Below are positions 44,280 to 55,159 of a DNA stretch of 64,000 bases, in pieces. The stretch lies in assembly GCF_022701175.1 (NCBI RefSeq), contig NZ_CP078088.1:496001-560000 (forward strand). The letters run 5' to 3'. The position numbers and the translations under genes are program-made. This DNA comes from Allobaculum sp. Allo2. GTDB lineage: Bacteria; Bacillota_I; Bacilli_A; Erysipelotrichales; Erysipelotrichaceae. Under the pieces are notes generated by a model. It made no database searches. It saw only the letters and a list, made by a program, of their open reading frames with translations, and had not been told where the DNA came from. The number at the start of each line of letters is the position of its first letter. Position 1 is the stretch's first letter.

Positions 44280-45271
44280 ATGCATTGGAATCTTCATAAA
44301 CCAGACGCAAATCCAAAAGAAAGGCGAAAGCGGGCCAATCGAGCCGGCTTTCATTTTCGCGCTTTGTCCATCGAAGCGTTTCTCTTCTGATCTGCCTGAT
44401 GCTTACGGCGACGATGACTGCCGGCTGTGCGAAAGAAAAAGCCGGTGCGCATCGGGATGACTGACAGCATTTCCACCCGTCTGGTCGGCTGGATGGTCGC
44501 GGCCATGGCGGAACACGAAGGCATCGAATGCATCATGGAAGAAGTGCCCGGAGGCATTTCCAACCTGCAGCCGCCATTAGAGAGCGACAAGCTGCAGATC
44601 GGCGTCGAGCTGGCGCAGTCGGCCTGGAAATCCGTGCTCAATGAGCGCGGCGTGTATACGATTCAGGATCTGAGCACGCTGGAACAGGCGTACGACAAGC
44701 GCGGTCTCGACTGGTTCGCCCTCGATCACGCCGACGATAAATACACGATCGCCATTTCCAAATCGCTGGCTAAAGAGAAAAACATCCAGACGCTCAGCAA
44801 TCTGGCCAAATACAGCGACAGCCTCGTTCTTGGCGCGCCGACGCAGTATTTCCAGGATGCCGACGGCTATCCCTGGCTGAATGCGCAGTACGGCATTTCC
44901 TTCAAGACGGCCGTCAATCTGCCGACCGATCTGACCGCGGACGCTCTGCGAAAAGGCAAAGTCGACGCGATCCCGATTCATACCCTCGACGGTCTTTTGC
45001 GCAAGGATGAACTGTACGTTCTTGAAGACGATCTCAACAGCTGCCCGCAGTCGCAGCTTGGCGTGGTCATCACACAGTCCGCGCTCGAACAGTATCCAGA
45101 GCTTTCCGAAATCTGTCAGAAGCTCAGCCGCGAGCTGACCGGCGAAAAGCTGACCTTTACGGCCGTCTGGCGGTGTATGGTCTGGCCAGTGAAGAAGAGG
45201 CGGCGCTGCAGTTTCTGAAAGCCAGAGATCTGATCGTTGAAGATCCCGCCGCAGTGGAAAGCGTTTCCTAA
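44280..45271 (+). CDS. Orphan OpuAC-type (glycine betaine/choline) substrate-binding lipoprotein
   Basis: AAAGGAG precedes ATG 44280. After a long basic start and two shifts (near 44365 and 44430) the lipobox segment LLICLMLTATMTAGCAKEK appears, then the periplasmic-binding fold: VRIGMTDSISTRLVGWMVAAM, EEVPGGISNLQPPLESDKLQ, NLAKYSDSLVLGAPTQ and AVNLPTDLTADALRKGKVD. This matches the OpuAC/ProX group for quaternary amines. A shift near 45163 changes the end; the repaired protein ends PAAVESVS at 45271. No OpuA permease or ATPase lies in the window, so it must work with components elsewhere. Confidence 0.75.
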
Positions 45272-45378
45272 TCTTCAATCCAGCCAGAGTAATTCAGAAA
45301 TCCGTTTCAAAAAATTTTTCTGACGCAAACTATTTCAGGAAAATGTCAAAAGGAACAGTAAGCATTTACGGACAAATC

Positions 45379-45403
45379 AGCAGGCGTTCGCGCCTGCTTT
45401 TTT
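45379..45403 (+). terminator. Terminator of the OpuAC-type gene
   Basis: 8-bp stem AGCAGGCG-TTCG-CGCCTGCT with a stable UUCG loop, followed by five T. Confidence 0.9.
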
Positions 45404-45662
45404 ACTGAGCCTTGGCAAGTACTAATTTTTTGTAATTGTGTGTAAAAACGGTACACTTTCCTGCGTGCAAAAATAAAAAGGTTTGGTTCCGACACAGTGG
45501 TAACCCCTTACCCTTTTGTTCGGGCAATCGGTTGTTCGGTCATTACAGGCGAATTGAAAGATTTGCCTACCTATAATCAAAGTGTTGAACAAAGTTTGTG
45601 ACGAATACGGTAAAAATATCGGATCAGGACTGTATTTGCTGCACACTTAAGGAGGACATTTC
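45404..45662. other. Leader region of the sugar ABC operon
   Basis: No gene. A consensus TATAAT at 45572-45577 is the best -10; no matching -35 is obvious. The AAGGAGG ribosome site lies just before ATG 45663. Confidence 0.5.
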
Positions 45663-46985
45663 ATGAAAAACTGGCAGAAATTTGCTGCTGCTGCGCTTGC
45701 AGGCTCCATGCTCCTGGCTGGATGCGGCGACGGCGGAGAAACTGCTGATGCTTCCAAAGCTTCTGGCGACGGATCCAAAGGTTCCGTGTATTATCTGAAC
45801 TTCAAACCAGAAGCAGACAAAGCCTGGCAGGAACTCGCTAAGAAGTATACTGACGAAACGGGTGTAGACGTAAAAGTAGTTACTGCAGCCAGCGGCAACT
45901 ACGAAACAACCTTGATGTCGGAAATGGGCAAGAGCGGCGCTCCAACGCTGTTCCAGGTCAATGGTCCAGTCGGCCTGAAAAACTGGGAAGACTATGCATA
46001 CAACCTGTATGACACTCCAGTATTCGATCAGCTGACCAGCGACAGCTACGCTCTGTACATCGGCGACAAAGCAGACAACGATGTAGCTGCGATCGCCTAT
46101 GCGATTGAATCCTACGGCATTATCGTCAACACTGAACTGCTCGAAAAGGCAGGCCACTCCGTTGACGAAATCACAAGCTTCGAAACTCTGAAAAACGTTG
46201 CAGACGATATCCAGTCCCGCAAGGACGAACTCGGATTCTCCGCCTTCTCCTCTGCAGGCATGGACGGATCTTCCGACTGGCGTTTCAAAACGCACCTGGC
46301 CAACATGCCGATCTACTTCGAATACAAAGATGACGGCGTAACGGACAAGGACGAACTGAAGGGCACTTATCTCGATAATTACCGCGATATCTTCGATCTG
46401 TACATCACAGATTCCACAACCGAAGGAAAAGACCTCGCTTCCAAGACGATGGACGATTCCGAACGTGAATTTCTGAACGGCGAAGCCGTATTCTTCCAGA
46501 ACGGTTCCTGGGAATACACAAACCTGATTGACGGCGGCATGACTGACGATCAGCTGACGATGATCCCAATTTATATCGGTGCCGGCGACGAAGCCAACCA
46601 GGGCCTGTCCACAGGTACGGAAAACTACTGGGTAGTCAACAAGGAAGCTTCCGCTGACGATATCCAGGCTACGCTCGACTTCATGAACTGGCTGGTTACT
46701 ACTGACGAAGGAACCACATTCATGGCGGACGATCTTGGCCTGACCATCCCGTTCAAGGATGCAAAACCAAGCCCGAACATCTTCGTTCAGGAAGACATTA
46801 AGCTGACGGAAGAAGGCAAGACACCAGTATCCTGGAACTTCACAACCATGCCTTCCGAAGAATGGAAGAACACTCTGGGTTCTGCTCTGACCGCTTACGC
46901 AGCAGATCCAACCGATGCCAACTGGGAGAAGGTAAAAGAAGCCTTCACTGTTGACTGGAAAAACGAAAAAGAACTTGCCAAATAG
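45663..46985 (+). CDS. Sugar (maltodextrin-type) ABC transporter binding lipoprotein
   Basis: Intact, 440 residues. Signal and lipobox MKNWQKFAAAALAGSMLLAGC, then the family 1 extracellular solute-binding fold (YYLNFKPEADKAWQELAKKY, VNTELLEKAGH, FFQNGSWEYTNL). AAGGAGG before the ATG. Codon choice is noticeably more biased than its neighbours, consistent with high expression. Neighbouring malQ and glgP suggest alpha-glucan oligosaccharides as substrate (inference). Confidence 0.88.
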   Translation: MKNWQKFAAAALAGSMLLAGCGDGGETADASKASGDGSKGSVYYLNFKPEADKAWQELAKKYTDETGVDVKVVTAASGNYETTLMSEMGKSGAPTLFQVNGPVGLKNWEDYAYNLYDTPVFDQLTSDSYALYIGDKADNDVAAIAYAIESYGIIVNTELLEKAGHSVDEITSFETLKNVADDIQSRKDELGFSAFSSAGMDGSSDWRFKTHLANMPIYFEYKDDGVTDKDELKGTYLDNYRDIFDLYITDSTTEGKDLASKTMDDSEREFLNGEAVFFQNGSWEYTNLIDGGMTDDQLTMIPIYIGAGDEANQGLSTGTENYWVVNKEASADDIQATLDFMNWLVTTDEGTTFMADDLGLTIPFKDAKPSPNIFVQEDIKLTEEGKTPVSWNFTTMPSEEWKNTLGSALTAYAADPTDANWEKVKEAFTVDWKNEKELAK

Positions 46986-47446
46986 CCGCTGATCCGGATT
47001 GGCGATTCAGCAGTGCCTGAAGACCTCTTGCACAGGCTTCAGGAAAATCCAGGTGCCTGCTGATCCGGGCACCTGAGCAGCGCAGCCGGAAAACCTGTTT
47101 TTACCGTCTGCGCTGTTTTTGCTTTCTGTTCACCCTGTTCAAAAAGAGCAGCGTGCTTCAGAAAATAAAATTATTGAAATACCCGCTTCTCTCTGGCCTG
47201 TTTCGCTCGAAACGGGACGCAGAAGAAGCTGTGCATAAAACAAAATCAACAAAATTAAAAAGAAACGCTTTGCTTTTCTGTCGGATCCATCCGCTCCCTG
47301 AACGCTTCTCATTCTCATTCCGCTTAGCCGGGATAAGGAGAAGGCAGGGAAGGATGGTTTCCGTACAGGAAACGAATTCTGTCCTTTTATGGCAAGCGTT
47401 TGAAACGTTTACATAGAGGACTTGCAGTAAAGAATAGGAGCAGCTT
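46986..47446. other. Intergenic region between binding-protein and permease genes
   Basis: Contains a hairpin CAGGTGCC/GGCACCTG (47050-47075) without a T run, which may stabilise the upstream message so that the binding protein outnumbers the permeases, and an AT-rich stretch. A cre/LacI-like operator lies at 47400-47413. An open frame at 47153-47416 has no ribosome site and looks random. Confidence 0.5.
47400..47413 (+). promoter_or_regulatory. cre/LacI-type operator upstream of the permease genes
   Basis: TTGAAACGTTTACA matches the CcpA cre pattern TGWAANCGNTNWCA at 12 of 14 positions and has the AAACGTTT palindrome used by MalR-like LacI proteins. An overlapping AAGCGTTT lies just upstream. 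A LacI-family gene sits in this operon. Confidence 0.5.
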
Positions 47447-48298
47447 ATGGAAAAAGCGTTAAAGAAATACGGCTGGATCTTCGTGCTGCCTACCCTGATC
47501 GCATTTACGATTGGATTTATCGTCCCCTTCTTTGAAGGTCTCTATCTTTCCTTCTGTAAATTCACGACCGTAGGCAATGCGAAATTCATCGGTTTTGGCA
47601 ACTACGTCAGCGCCCTGACGGACGCCCAGTTCCTTCGCTCTGCCGGATTTACCATCGCCGTGACGGTGGTCAACATCCTCGCCATCAACATTCTCGCCTT
47701 CGCTCTGGCTATGGCACTGACCCAGAAGCTTAAAGGTACGAACTTCTTCCGTACCGTCTTCTTCATGCCAAACCTGATCGGCGGTATCGTTCTTGGCTAC
47801 ATCTGGCAGATTCTGATCAACGGTGTCCTCTCCATCGCGGTTCAGCCTTTGCTGAAACTGAACGGCACAGCCGGCTACTGGGGCATCATCATCCTGATGT
47901 GCTGGCAGCAGATCGGCTACATGATGATCATTTACATCGCCGGACTGCAGAACGTCCCCGATGACCTCGTCGAAGCCGCCAGGATTGACGGCGCGACCGA
48001 CTGGCAGATTCTCTGGAAAGTCAAAATTCCGATGATGATGCCGTCCATTACGATCTGTGTCTTCCTGACACTGACCAACTCGCTGAAACTGTTCGACCAG
48101 AACCTGGCTCTGACCAACGGCGATCCAAACCATTTAACCGAAATGCTCGCGCTGAACATTTACCGCACCTTCTACGGCCGTTCCGGCCCGCAGTGGAAAG
48201 GTATCGGCCAGGCTAAGTCGGTTATCTTCTCGATTGCTGTTATTCTGATCGGCTTCTGGCAGCTGAAAGCCACAAGAAGCAAGGAGGTACAGGCATGA
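47447..48298 (+). CDS. Sugar ABC transporter permease (MalF position)
   Basis: Intact, 283 residues, six transmembrane helices. The EAA loop that contacts the ATPase reads EAARIDGATDWQILWKVKIP. At this length it is a typical CUT1 permease rather than the longer enterobacterial MalF. AATAGGAGCAG before ATG 47447. The stop overlaps the next permease start (ATGA). Confidence 0.9.
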   Translation: MEKALKKYGWIFVLPTLIAFTIGFIVPFFEGLYLSFCKFTTVGNAKFIGFGNYVSALTDAQFLRSAGFTIAVTVVNILAINILAFALAMALTQKLKGTNFFRTVFFMPNLIGGIVLGYIWQILINGVLSIAVQPLLKLNGTAGYWGIIILMCWQQIGYMMIIYIAGLQNVPDDLVEAARIDGATDWQILWKVKIPMMMPSITICVFLTLTNSLKLFDQNLALTNGDPNHLTEMLALNIYRTFYGRSGPQWKGIGQAKSVIFSIAVILIGFWQLKATRSKEVQA

Positions 48299-49145
48299 GT
48301 GACGCAAAACGTAAAGTTCCGCAAAAGAGGTCTGCCTCTTTATTCTCATGGTCGTACTGGCCGTTCTGTGGATTTACCCGGTTTTCATGATTCTCGTCAA
48401 CTCTCTGAAAGTGGAGAGTGCCATTACGACAAGCAGCGTCTTTGACCTGCCGAACGCCGCGCAGTTTGCGGGCTTCGCCAACTATTCCGAAGCAATCAAT
48501 TCGCAGGGATTCCTCGTTTCGCTTGGCTATTCCACGCTGATTACCATCACCTCGGTTCTCGCAATTATTATCTGCTGTTCGATGTGTGCCTGGTATATCA
48601 CCCGCGTTCATACCAAGTTCAACAACTTCCTGTACTACCTGTTCGTATTCTCGATGGTTGTACCGTTTCAGATGGTTATGTTCACCCTTTCGCAGACGGC
48701 GGACATGCTCAAACTGAACAACCCGTTCAACATCTGGGTCATCTATCTTGGCTTTGGTGCCGGTCTGGCGGTCTTCATGTTCGCCGGCTTCGTAAAATCC
48801 ATTCCGGTGGAAATTGAAGAAGCGGCCATGATCGACGGCTGTACCCCGCTCCAGACGTTCTTCAAAGTCGTTATGCCGATTCTGAAACCGACGATGGTTT
48901 CCGTTACGATTCTGCAGGCGATGTGGATCTGGAACGACTACCTTCTGCCGACTCTGGTTCTGGATATCACGAAATACAAAACCATCCCGATGCTGATTCA
49001 GTACTTCCGCGGAAGCTACGGAAAAGTATCGATGGGTCCGATGATGGCCTCCATCATCATGACGATCATCCCGATTATCATCGTTTACATTCTTGGTCAG
49101 AAACACATCATCAAGGGTGTAGCCGCCGGTGCCGTCAAAGGCTAA
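48295..49145 (+). CDS. Sugar ABC transporter permease (MalG position)
   Basis: About 284 residues, six helices, EAA loop EEAAMIDGCTPLQTFFKVVMP and a typical C-terminus IIKGVAAGAVKG. AAGGAGG before ATG 48295. One A is missing near 48327 (PQKEVCLFILMVV). The 3' end overlaps the LacI regulator start by 17 bases. Confidence 0.9.
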
Positions 49146-50351
49146 AGCGACCGTCAAAGATCTCGCCCGTCTTTCCGGCTGGTCTTTAGGCACAGTCTCC
49201 CGGGTGCTCAACCGCGCTCCGGGCGTCAGTGAAAAGGCCGTCGCGGATGTAGAAAGAGCGATTGCCGTCAGCGGCTTTGTTCGCAATGACCGGGCTTCGG
49301 CCCTGCGCCGCAAGGAAAAATCCGGCGTTCTCATTCTGGTGCACAGCCAGCCGTTCCCGTATTATCAGACGCTCGCTGAGCGTGTGAAAAGCCGGCTGGA
49401 AGGCCATAAGGAAATGGAACGCAAGCCCCTGACTCTGATGGAGCTTTCCGCACAGGCAGGGGAAGATGAAATTCTTACGCGCATCGAGCAGACCAGCTGC
49501 GAATTGGTCATTGTGATCGGTGCCTCTCGACAGATGCTGATGCATATTCATGGCCGGATTAAAATTCCGGCCATTTATTTCAGCGGGGATCTTTCCTCTC
49601 TGGACGCCAGCAGAACCGCCTGCTTCTTTTTGCCGATTACCGAAATCGCCCAGCAGTGCACGGAGCTTCTTTTCGAAAACGGATGCCGCAGGATCGGCAT
49701 TTTGTACGCCGACCGCGAAAATTCGATCGAAAGCGCGGATTTCATTCTCGGTGTGCAGTACGCCTTCTATTCACGGAATCAGGTCTTTTCCTGCAAAAGC
49801 AGGGCGTCTGCTGCACGTGTTCGAAAAATGCGGGCTATGCCGGCCTGAAAGAACTCGTCTGGCAGATGCCGGATCTGGACGGCCTGCTCGTTTTTGAAGA
49901 AAACATGGCGCTTGGCGCGCTTCGCGCCGCGCAGGATCTTGGCTATGTTCCAGGAGAAAAGCTGAAGGTGATCACCCTGGCGCAGAGCGATCTTTGCGAC
50001 TATGCCTGTCCAAGGCTTAGCGCGGCAAGACGGGATCTGGAGACGGAGGCGGGACAGCTTTCAAAAACGGCATTGAAAATGTTAGGATTTTTCCGGACCG
50101 ACAGAGACTGCCATATTCCCGTCTCCTGGAGCATGTCCTTTGCGCCAAGCTGTCCAAAGCCGGGCGCAGACGGGATCCCGGTTTTTCCAAATGAAGATTC
50201 TGTTCCTCCGGAAAACGCTCAAAAGACGAATCGAAGACAGACCAGTCTGAGAATGACGAATCTCAGAAAGATCAATCGGAAAAAGAAGAATACGCGGGAT
50301 CGTGACGAAACGCTTTTGGAAAGGCTCCAGGAAAAGCTTCAGACCTATTGA
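49129..50351 (+). CDS. LacI-family transcriptional regulator
   Basis: Starts at GTG 49129 inside the preceding permease gene. N-terminal LacI HTH (ATVKDLARLSGWSLGTVSRVLNR) and hinge region, then the sugar-binding core with GVLILVHSQPFPYYQ, RIGILYADREN and DGLLVFEENMALGALRAAQDLGYVPGEKLKV. One T is missing near 49787 (NQVFFLQKQG). The C-terminal about 60 residues are Lys/Arg/Thr-rich and unlike the family, so a further shift after 50120 is possible. Likely represses the surrounding glucan genes in response to oligosaccharides (inference from position). Confidence 0.82.
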
Positions 50352-50442
50352 TACAATCCCAGAAATCCCCTCTGAACGGGGATGGGACAGTCTTTGAAAC
50401 GGAATGGAATAGAGCTTATACAAGCTTTAGAAAGAGTGAACT

Positions 50443-51996
50443 ATGCGAAAAATGGAATCCTTCTTCACATTTCCAGTCTTCCTTCTCCTTATGGAATCGG
50501 AACGCTGGGCAAAGAAGCCTATGACTTCGTCGATTTCCTGAAACGCAGCGGACAGTCCGTCTGGCAGGTACTCCCCTGTGCCCGACCGGCTACGGCGATT
50601 CTCCCTACGCTTCCTACTCGACGTTTGCGGGCAACCCCTATTTCATCGATCTGGATCTGCTCGCTAAAGACGGCCTGCTCAATGAAGAAGACTACAAATA
50701 TATCGACTGGGGCGAAAAAGCCGATCAGGTCGATTTTGGAAAGATGTACAACAACCGTTATCCGGTTCTGGCCAAAGCGGTCAATCGCTTCCTGGAAAAT
50801 CCGGATGCCGAGTATGAGACGTTCTGCAAGAAGAACGCCCACTGGCTCGATGACTACGCGCTGTTCATGGCGTTAAAAGATGCCAACGAAGGCAAGGCGT
50901 GGCTCGACTGGGACGAAGAACATCGTCTTTACGATGCGAAAAAGACTGCGAAATGGGCGCAGGAAAACAAGGATCGCATGGACTACTACAAAGTCATGCA
51001 GTATCTGTTTTTCAAGCAGTGGGACGCGCTGCGCGCCTATGCGAACGAAAACGGGGTAGAAATTCTCGGCGACCTGCCGATTTATGTCGCGCTCGATTCC
51101 GTAGACGCCTGGAGCCATCCGGAACTGTTCCTGCTCGACAAGGACGGCCGTCCAAGCGCCGTTGCCGGCTGCCCGCCTGACGGATTTTCCGCGGACGGCC
51201 AGCTCTGGGGCAACCCGCTCTACGACTGGGACTACCATAAGAAAACCGGCTACGACTGGTGGATTCGCCGGATCGATCATCTGACCAAAGTCTTTGATAT
51301 TCTGCGCATCGACCACTTCCGCGGCTTTGATTCGTTCTATGCCATTCCTTACGGCGCCAAAACTGCCAAGAAAGGCGAATGGCTCAAAGGGCCGGGCATC
51401 GATCTGTTCAAGGTCATGGAAAAGAAAATCGGCAAGCGCAACATCGTTGCCGAAGACCTGGGCTTCCTTACAGACTCCGTTAAGGAAATGCTGGCAGAAT
51501 CCGGTTTCCCGGGCATGAAGATTCTCGAGTTCGCGTTTGATTCCCGCGACGACTCCGGATCGGAATACCTGCCGTACAATTATCCGAAAAACTCCATTGC
51601 CTATGCGGGAACGCACGACAATGAAACGATCCAGGGCTGGTTCCATTCGATTTCGCCGGAAGACAAAAAGTACGCCTGTGATTTCATGGATGCCTACAAC
51701 CCGGATGAATACAACTGGGAAATGATGCGCACCGTCATCGCTTCGCCAAGCGATACCTCCATTCTGCAGGCGCAGGATCTGCTCAACCTTGACTCTTCCG
51801 CGCGCATGAACACCCCGGGCAAGCCTTCCGGCAACTGGACCTGGCGTCTGACACCGGGCTGGCTGACTGACGATATCGAAGGCGCCCTGACCTGGCTGAC
51901 CAAACTGTACGGCCGTGCGCCAAAGCCGAAAAAGAAGAAGCCGAAACAACGGAAAGCAGCGAAACCTCTGCTGAAGCCGAACAGGCCTTCGCTTAA
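50443..51996 (+). CDS. malQ: 4-alpha-glucanotransferase (amylomaltase), catalytically complete
   Basis: GH77 disproportionating enzyme acting on maltodextrins. The start is ATG 50443 once one A is restored (MRKNGILLHISSLPSPYG). Catalytic motifs are all present: nucleophile Asp in RIDHFRGF (codon 51311-51313), acid/base Glu in VAEDLG and AYAGTHDNET. GCPPDGFSADGQLWGNPLYDW is also canonical. Shifts near 50450, 50580 and 51925; with the last repaired the protein ends in an acidic Thr/Ser tail (ETTESSETSAEAEQAFA) at TAA 51996. About 517 residues. Follows the LacI gene; terminator at 52172. Confidence 0.93.
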
Positions 51997-52171
51997 ACCG
52001 ATCGAAATTCTGTCCATAGCCGAAAAAAAGGATGAAAAATTCTTGGAAAATTCATCTGGAAGGAACGGTAAAAAGGCAGGAAATTACGGACAGACCGTTT
52101 GCGCTGGCTTATCGAAAAAGCGGGATTGGTCAAGAAATAAGCTTTATCGCATTTGATTTTTATCCAAAGAT

Positions 52172-52213
52172 AACTTCCGGACAGCTCCTGCGGGCTTTCG
52201 TCCGGAAGTTTTT
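52172..52213 (+). terminator. Terminator of malQ
   Basis: Perfect 11-bp stem AACTTCCGGAC/GTCCGGAAGTT followed by TTT. Confidence 0.85.
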
Positions 52214-52329
52214 AATTTTCAGAAAATTTTCAGCGGTTCGCAGGCACTGTTGTGTTGTCTGAATTTCAAGAACATGAAAGAATAGGATAGATTGAATATG
52301 TTCAGCCCAAGAAGGGCATGGAGAAAAGA

Positions 52330-54086
52330 ATGAACGATACAGTTTCGATGATTCTCGGCCTGCTGACTGGCGTAGCTCTCTTTCTGTTTGGAATGAGTTC
52401 CATGTCGGACGGCCTGAAGAAGGTTGCCGGTAACAAAATGGAAATGATCCTCTACCGGCTGACGAACTCCCCTGAAAGGTTTTCTGCTCGGAACAGCAGT
52501 AACCTGCGTGATTCAGTCTTCATCCGCTGCGACCGTGATGGTCATTGGCTTTGTCAATTCCGGAATGATGAAGGTCACACAGGCGATCGGCGTAATCCTT
52601 GGCGCCAACATTGGCACCAGTATTACCGGATGGATCGTCTGCATGTCCTTTCTCGACGGAGCCGGATGGGCTTCCTACTTTTCCTCGACAACAATTACCG
52701 CCGTCATGGCGATTGCAGGCATGCTCCTGCAGATGTTTTCCAAAAAGACACGACGAAATCTTTCGGCAACATTCTGCTCGGCTTTGCGGTTCTCATGACC
52801 GGCATGAGCATGATGTCCGGTGCGGTTGCGCCTTTGAAAACCGACCCGACGTTCATCAATGCGATGGCCACGCTCAATAACCCCATGATCGCCCTGCTGT
52901 TCGGTATCCTGGCTGCTGCGGTTCTGCAGTCGTCCTCGGCTGCCGTCGGCGTTGTGCAGTCGTTAAGCGTTACCGGCGCGCTGACGTTCCAGTCGACGTT
53001 CCCGCTCGTAATGGGCATCGGCATCGGCGCGTCCTGTCCTGTACTTCTGGCTGCCGTAGGCGCCAACAAGGACGGTGTCCGAACCTCGCTGGTTTATCTA
53101 TTGACCGCGGTGCTTTCGACGCTGCTCGCCTCCGTTGTGTACTATCCGCTTGAAGCGGCCGGCATTCTGAACATGGCTTCAGATGTCATGAACCCGTTCT
53201 CGATCGCGGCGACGAATACGATTTTCCGCGCGCTGACGATGACGGCGATGCTGCCGTTTGTAAAGCAGATTAAGAAGCTCGTCTTCCTGATCGTGCCGGC
53301 AGATCCTGCGGACGAAGAAGATCTCGGCGACTTCGACAAACTGGAAGGCCGTCTTCTCGCCAACCCGGATCTCGCGTACCAGGCCGCCATGGATGTCATG
53401 GAAGGCATGGGCCGCAAGGCACGCAAAAACGTGCTGCGTGCAGTAACGCTGATCAATGACTATACGCCCGAGGGCTACCGCAAGGTTTCCGACCTCGAGC
53501 AGACACTGAATAAATACGAAGAAAAACTCGGCAAGTATCTTGTTAAACTGACGGCTACCGGCGTTACGTATCGCGAATCGCAGAACATTTCGAAGTCGCT
53601 GCAGGCCATTGCGGACTTTGAAGCGATCGGCGACTACGCCCTGTCCATTGCGGACATCACCAAGAGCATGAAGGAAAAGAAACAGAAATTTTCCATGCCC
53701 GCGCTCGATGAACTGAACGTCATCGCAGCGGCTGCAGAAGAAGCGGTAACGATTACGGTGGACAACTTCATGTCCAGCAACGTGGATGAGATCAAGCGCG
53801 TCTTCGCCCTTTCTCAGCTCGTTTCGCTTTCCGCTTCGCAGATTAAAAACGCCACATCAGCCGACTGAAAGCCGGCACCTGCTCGATGGAAGCAGGCTTC
53901 CTGCAGGCGGACATTATTTCGGATTTCCAGCGCATCGTAGACCATTGCGCGGCGATCGCTCTGGACGTGGTCAAGGAAGCGGAAAAGGACTTCTCGGTAC
54001 ACCGTTACCTGCGTGCCTACACCACCGAAATGCGTCCGGATTATCAGGAAATGCTTCGTCAGTACGAAACAAAGTACTCGATCTAG
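52330..54086 (+). CDS. Na/Pi-cotransporter family protein with PhoU-like domain
   Basis: NptA/YjbB family. Two membrane repeats each carry a QSSSA motif (IQSSSAATVMVIGFVNSG and LQSSSAAVGVVQSLS) and a GANIGTS/GIGIGASCPV turn. A helical C-terminal PhoU-like domain (RYRESQN-type helices, IADFEAIGDYALSIADI) makes up the last third. About 585 residues. GGAG before ATG 52330. Three one-base losses near 52477 (C4 for C5), 52746 (A5 for A6) and 53850 (A5 for A6). Family members move sodium and phosphate or regulate phosphate; no pho gene lies nearby. Confidence 0.88.
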
Positions 54087-54201
54087 TTCGCAAAATCGGC
54101 GGTACGTTTTGCAAAGTTCCTGTCTTTCTCTGCAGGCAGGATTGCATTTCCAATTCGCTTGAACCGCTCCTATGGCATTTGTTTTCCAAATTTAGAAAAG
54201 C

Positions 54202-54254
54202 AGAACGCCCGATCTTTCCCTTATTCTGGAACCGATCGGGCGTTCTTTGTTTTG
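54202..54254 (+). terminator. Terminator of the Na/Pi transporter gene
   Basis: Perfect 13-bp stem AGAACGCCCGATC/GATCGGGCGTTCT followed by TTGTTTT. Confidence 0.9.
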
Positions 54255-54460
54255 AGATACGGCAGATCGATGAACGCCTACGGATGCCGATGGATGTGGT
54301 GGCAAAGCTGTCTGTTCGCAGGACAGGCGGAATATGCGAGCAATGAGCCGGCTGTATACGGCTGTATGAGCAGAACGTTCAAACTGTCCGCATACAAACC
54401 GTCCTGCGCGCTAAGCTGACCTTTGCGTGATGCAAATCCAGAACCTTAAGCTTCATACAG
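54255..54460. other. Intergenic, nothing recognised
   Basis: About 200 bases of average GC between two terminators, without a convincing ORF or structure. Confidence 0.4.
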
Positions 54461-54461
54461 A

Positions 54462-54512
54462 CAAAAATAAAAGGCCTCTGTTCGCGCAGGAATCGCGCCC
54501 TGACAGAGGCCT
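54462..54512 (-). terminator. Terminator of the minus-strand membrane-protein gene
   Basis: Minus-strand 10-bp stem AGGCCTCTGT/ACAGAGGCCT followed by TTTATTTTTG. Confidence 0.85.
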
Positions 54513-54544
54513 GTCGTGCAATGGGAAAAGGATCGGGCAGCCGC

Positions 54545-55063
54545 TTATTTTTGCTTCTTGCTGCGGCGTGCGTTTCGCCATTCTTCTTTCTGCTTGAGGA
54601 TTTCCTGTTCCTGACGACGGGAAATCATGTACTTTTCCTTTTGCCGGAAAGTTCATACTGCTTGCCGTAGGCGGGAAGTTCCTTGATGGAAGAATAGGGA
54701 TTTCTTCGGTTTTGTAGAAGATGCCCTGGCGATAGAAAACCATACGTCCGGCGTTCCAGCGGGAAACCGCCTTGCCGGCACAGAAAATGGCGATGCCGAT
54801 AAAGCAGAGCGTTTCGGGCGCGAACTGCGTCGAGCCGGCCAGGGTGGACGCCTGCGTAGCGAAGGAGAGGAAACGAAGGCCAGAATGATGTCGATCCAGA
54901 TCCAGCCCTGATCGAATGTGGCCAGAACGGAACCTTCGTGAAGCTTTCGAAACTGCTTCTGTGCTGTCATCGAATCCCGAAGCGACACGACATTTTTGTA
55001 AAGGAAATAGACGGCCAGAATGCACAGGGCGAAGCCGAGAAACCAGATTGCGTAAAAGGCCAT
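54545..55063 (-). CDS. Small membrane protein with basic C-terminus, unknown function
   Basis: About 172 residues after repair. An N-terminal helix (FYAIWFLGFALCILAVYFLY), a second near WIDIILAFVSFLSFA and a third near TLCFIGIAIFCAGKAV are followed by a soluble part FYKTEEIPYSSIKELPAYG. A Lys/Arg/Gln-rich tail ends NARRSKKQK. AAGGAGC before ATG 55063. Shifts near 54870, 54695 and 54645. The membrane-then-soluble layout resembles small DUF5673-like proteins, but I cannot assign a family. Confidence 0.6.
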
Positions 55064-55145
55064 ATGTACAGCTCCTTTCAGAACGCTTGACAACTATTTT
55101 ACCATTTTCCCTGCTGCTAAATAAACTGTCTGTTCGCGAATAAAC

Positions 55146-55159
55146 TGAAAACGCTTTGA
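55146..55159 (+). promoter_or_regulatory. cre-like site upstream of glgP
   Basis: TGAAAACGCTTTGA fits TGWAANCGNTNWCA at 13 of 14 positions. Its place about 85 bases before the ATG would suit CcpA control of glucan breakdown. Confidence 0.55.

Noticed and set aside
47153..47416. 87-codon ORF between the binding-protein and permease genes
   Set aside because: No ribosome site, no recognisable sequence, and it overlaps the operator/promoter region of the permeases.
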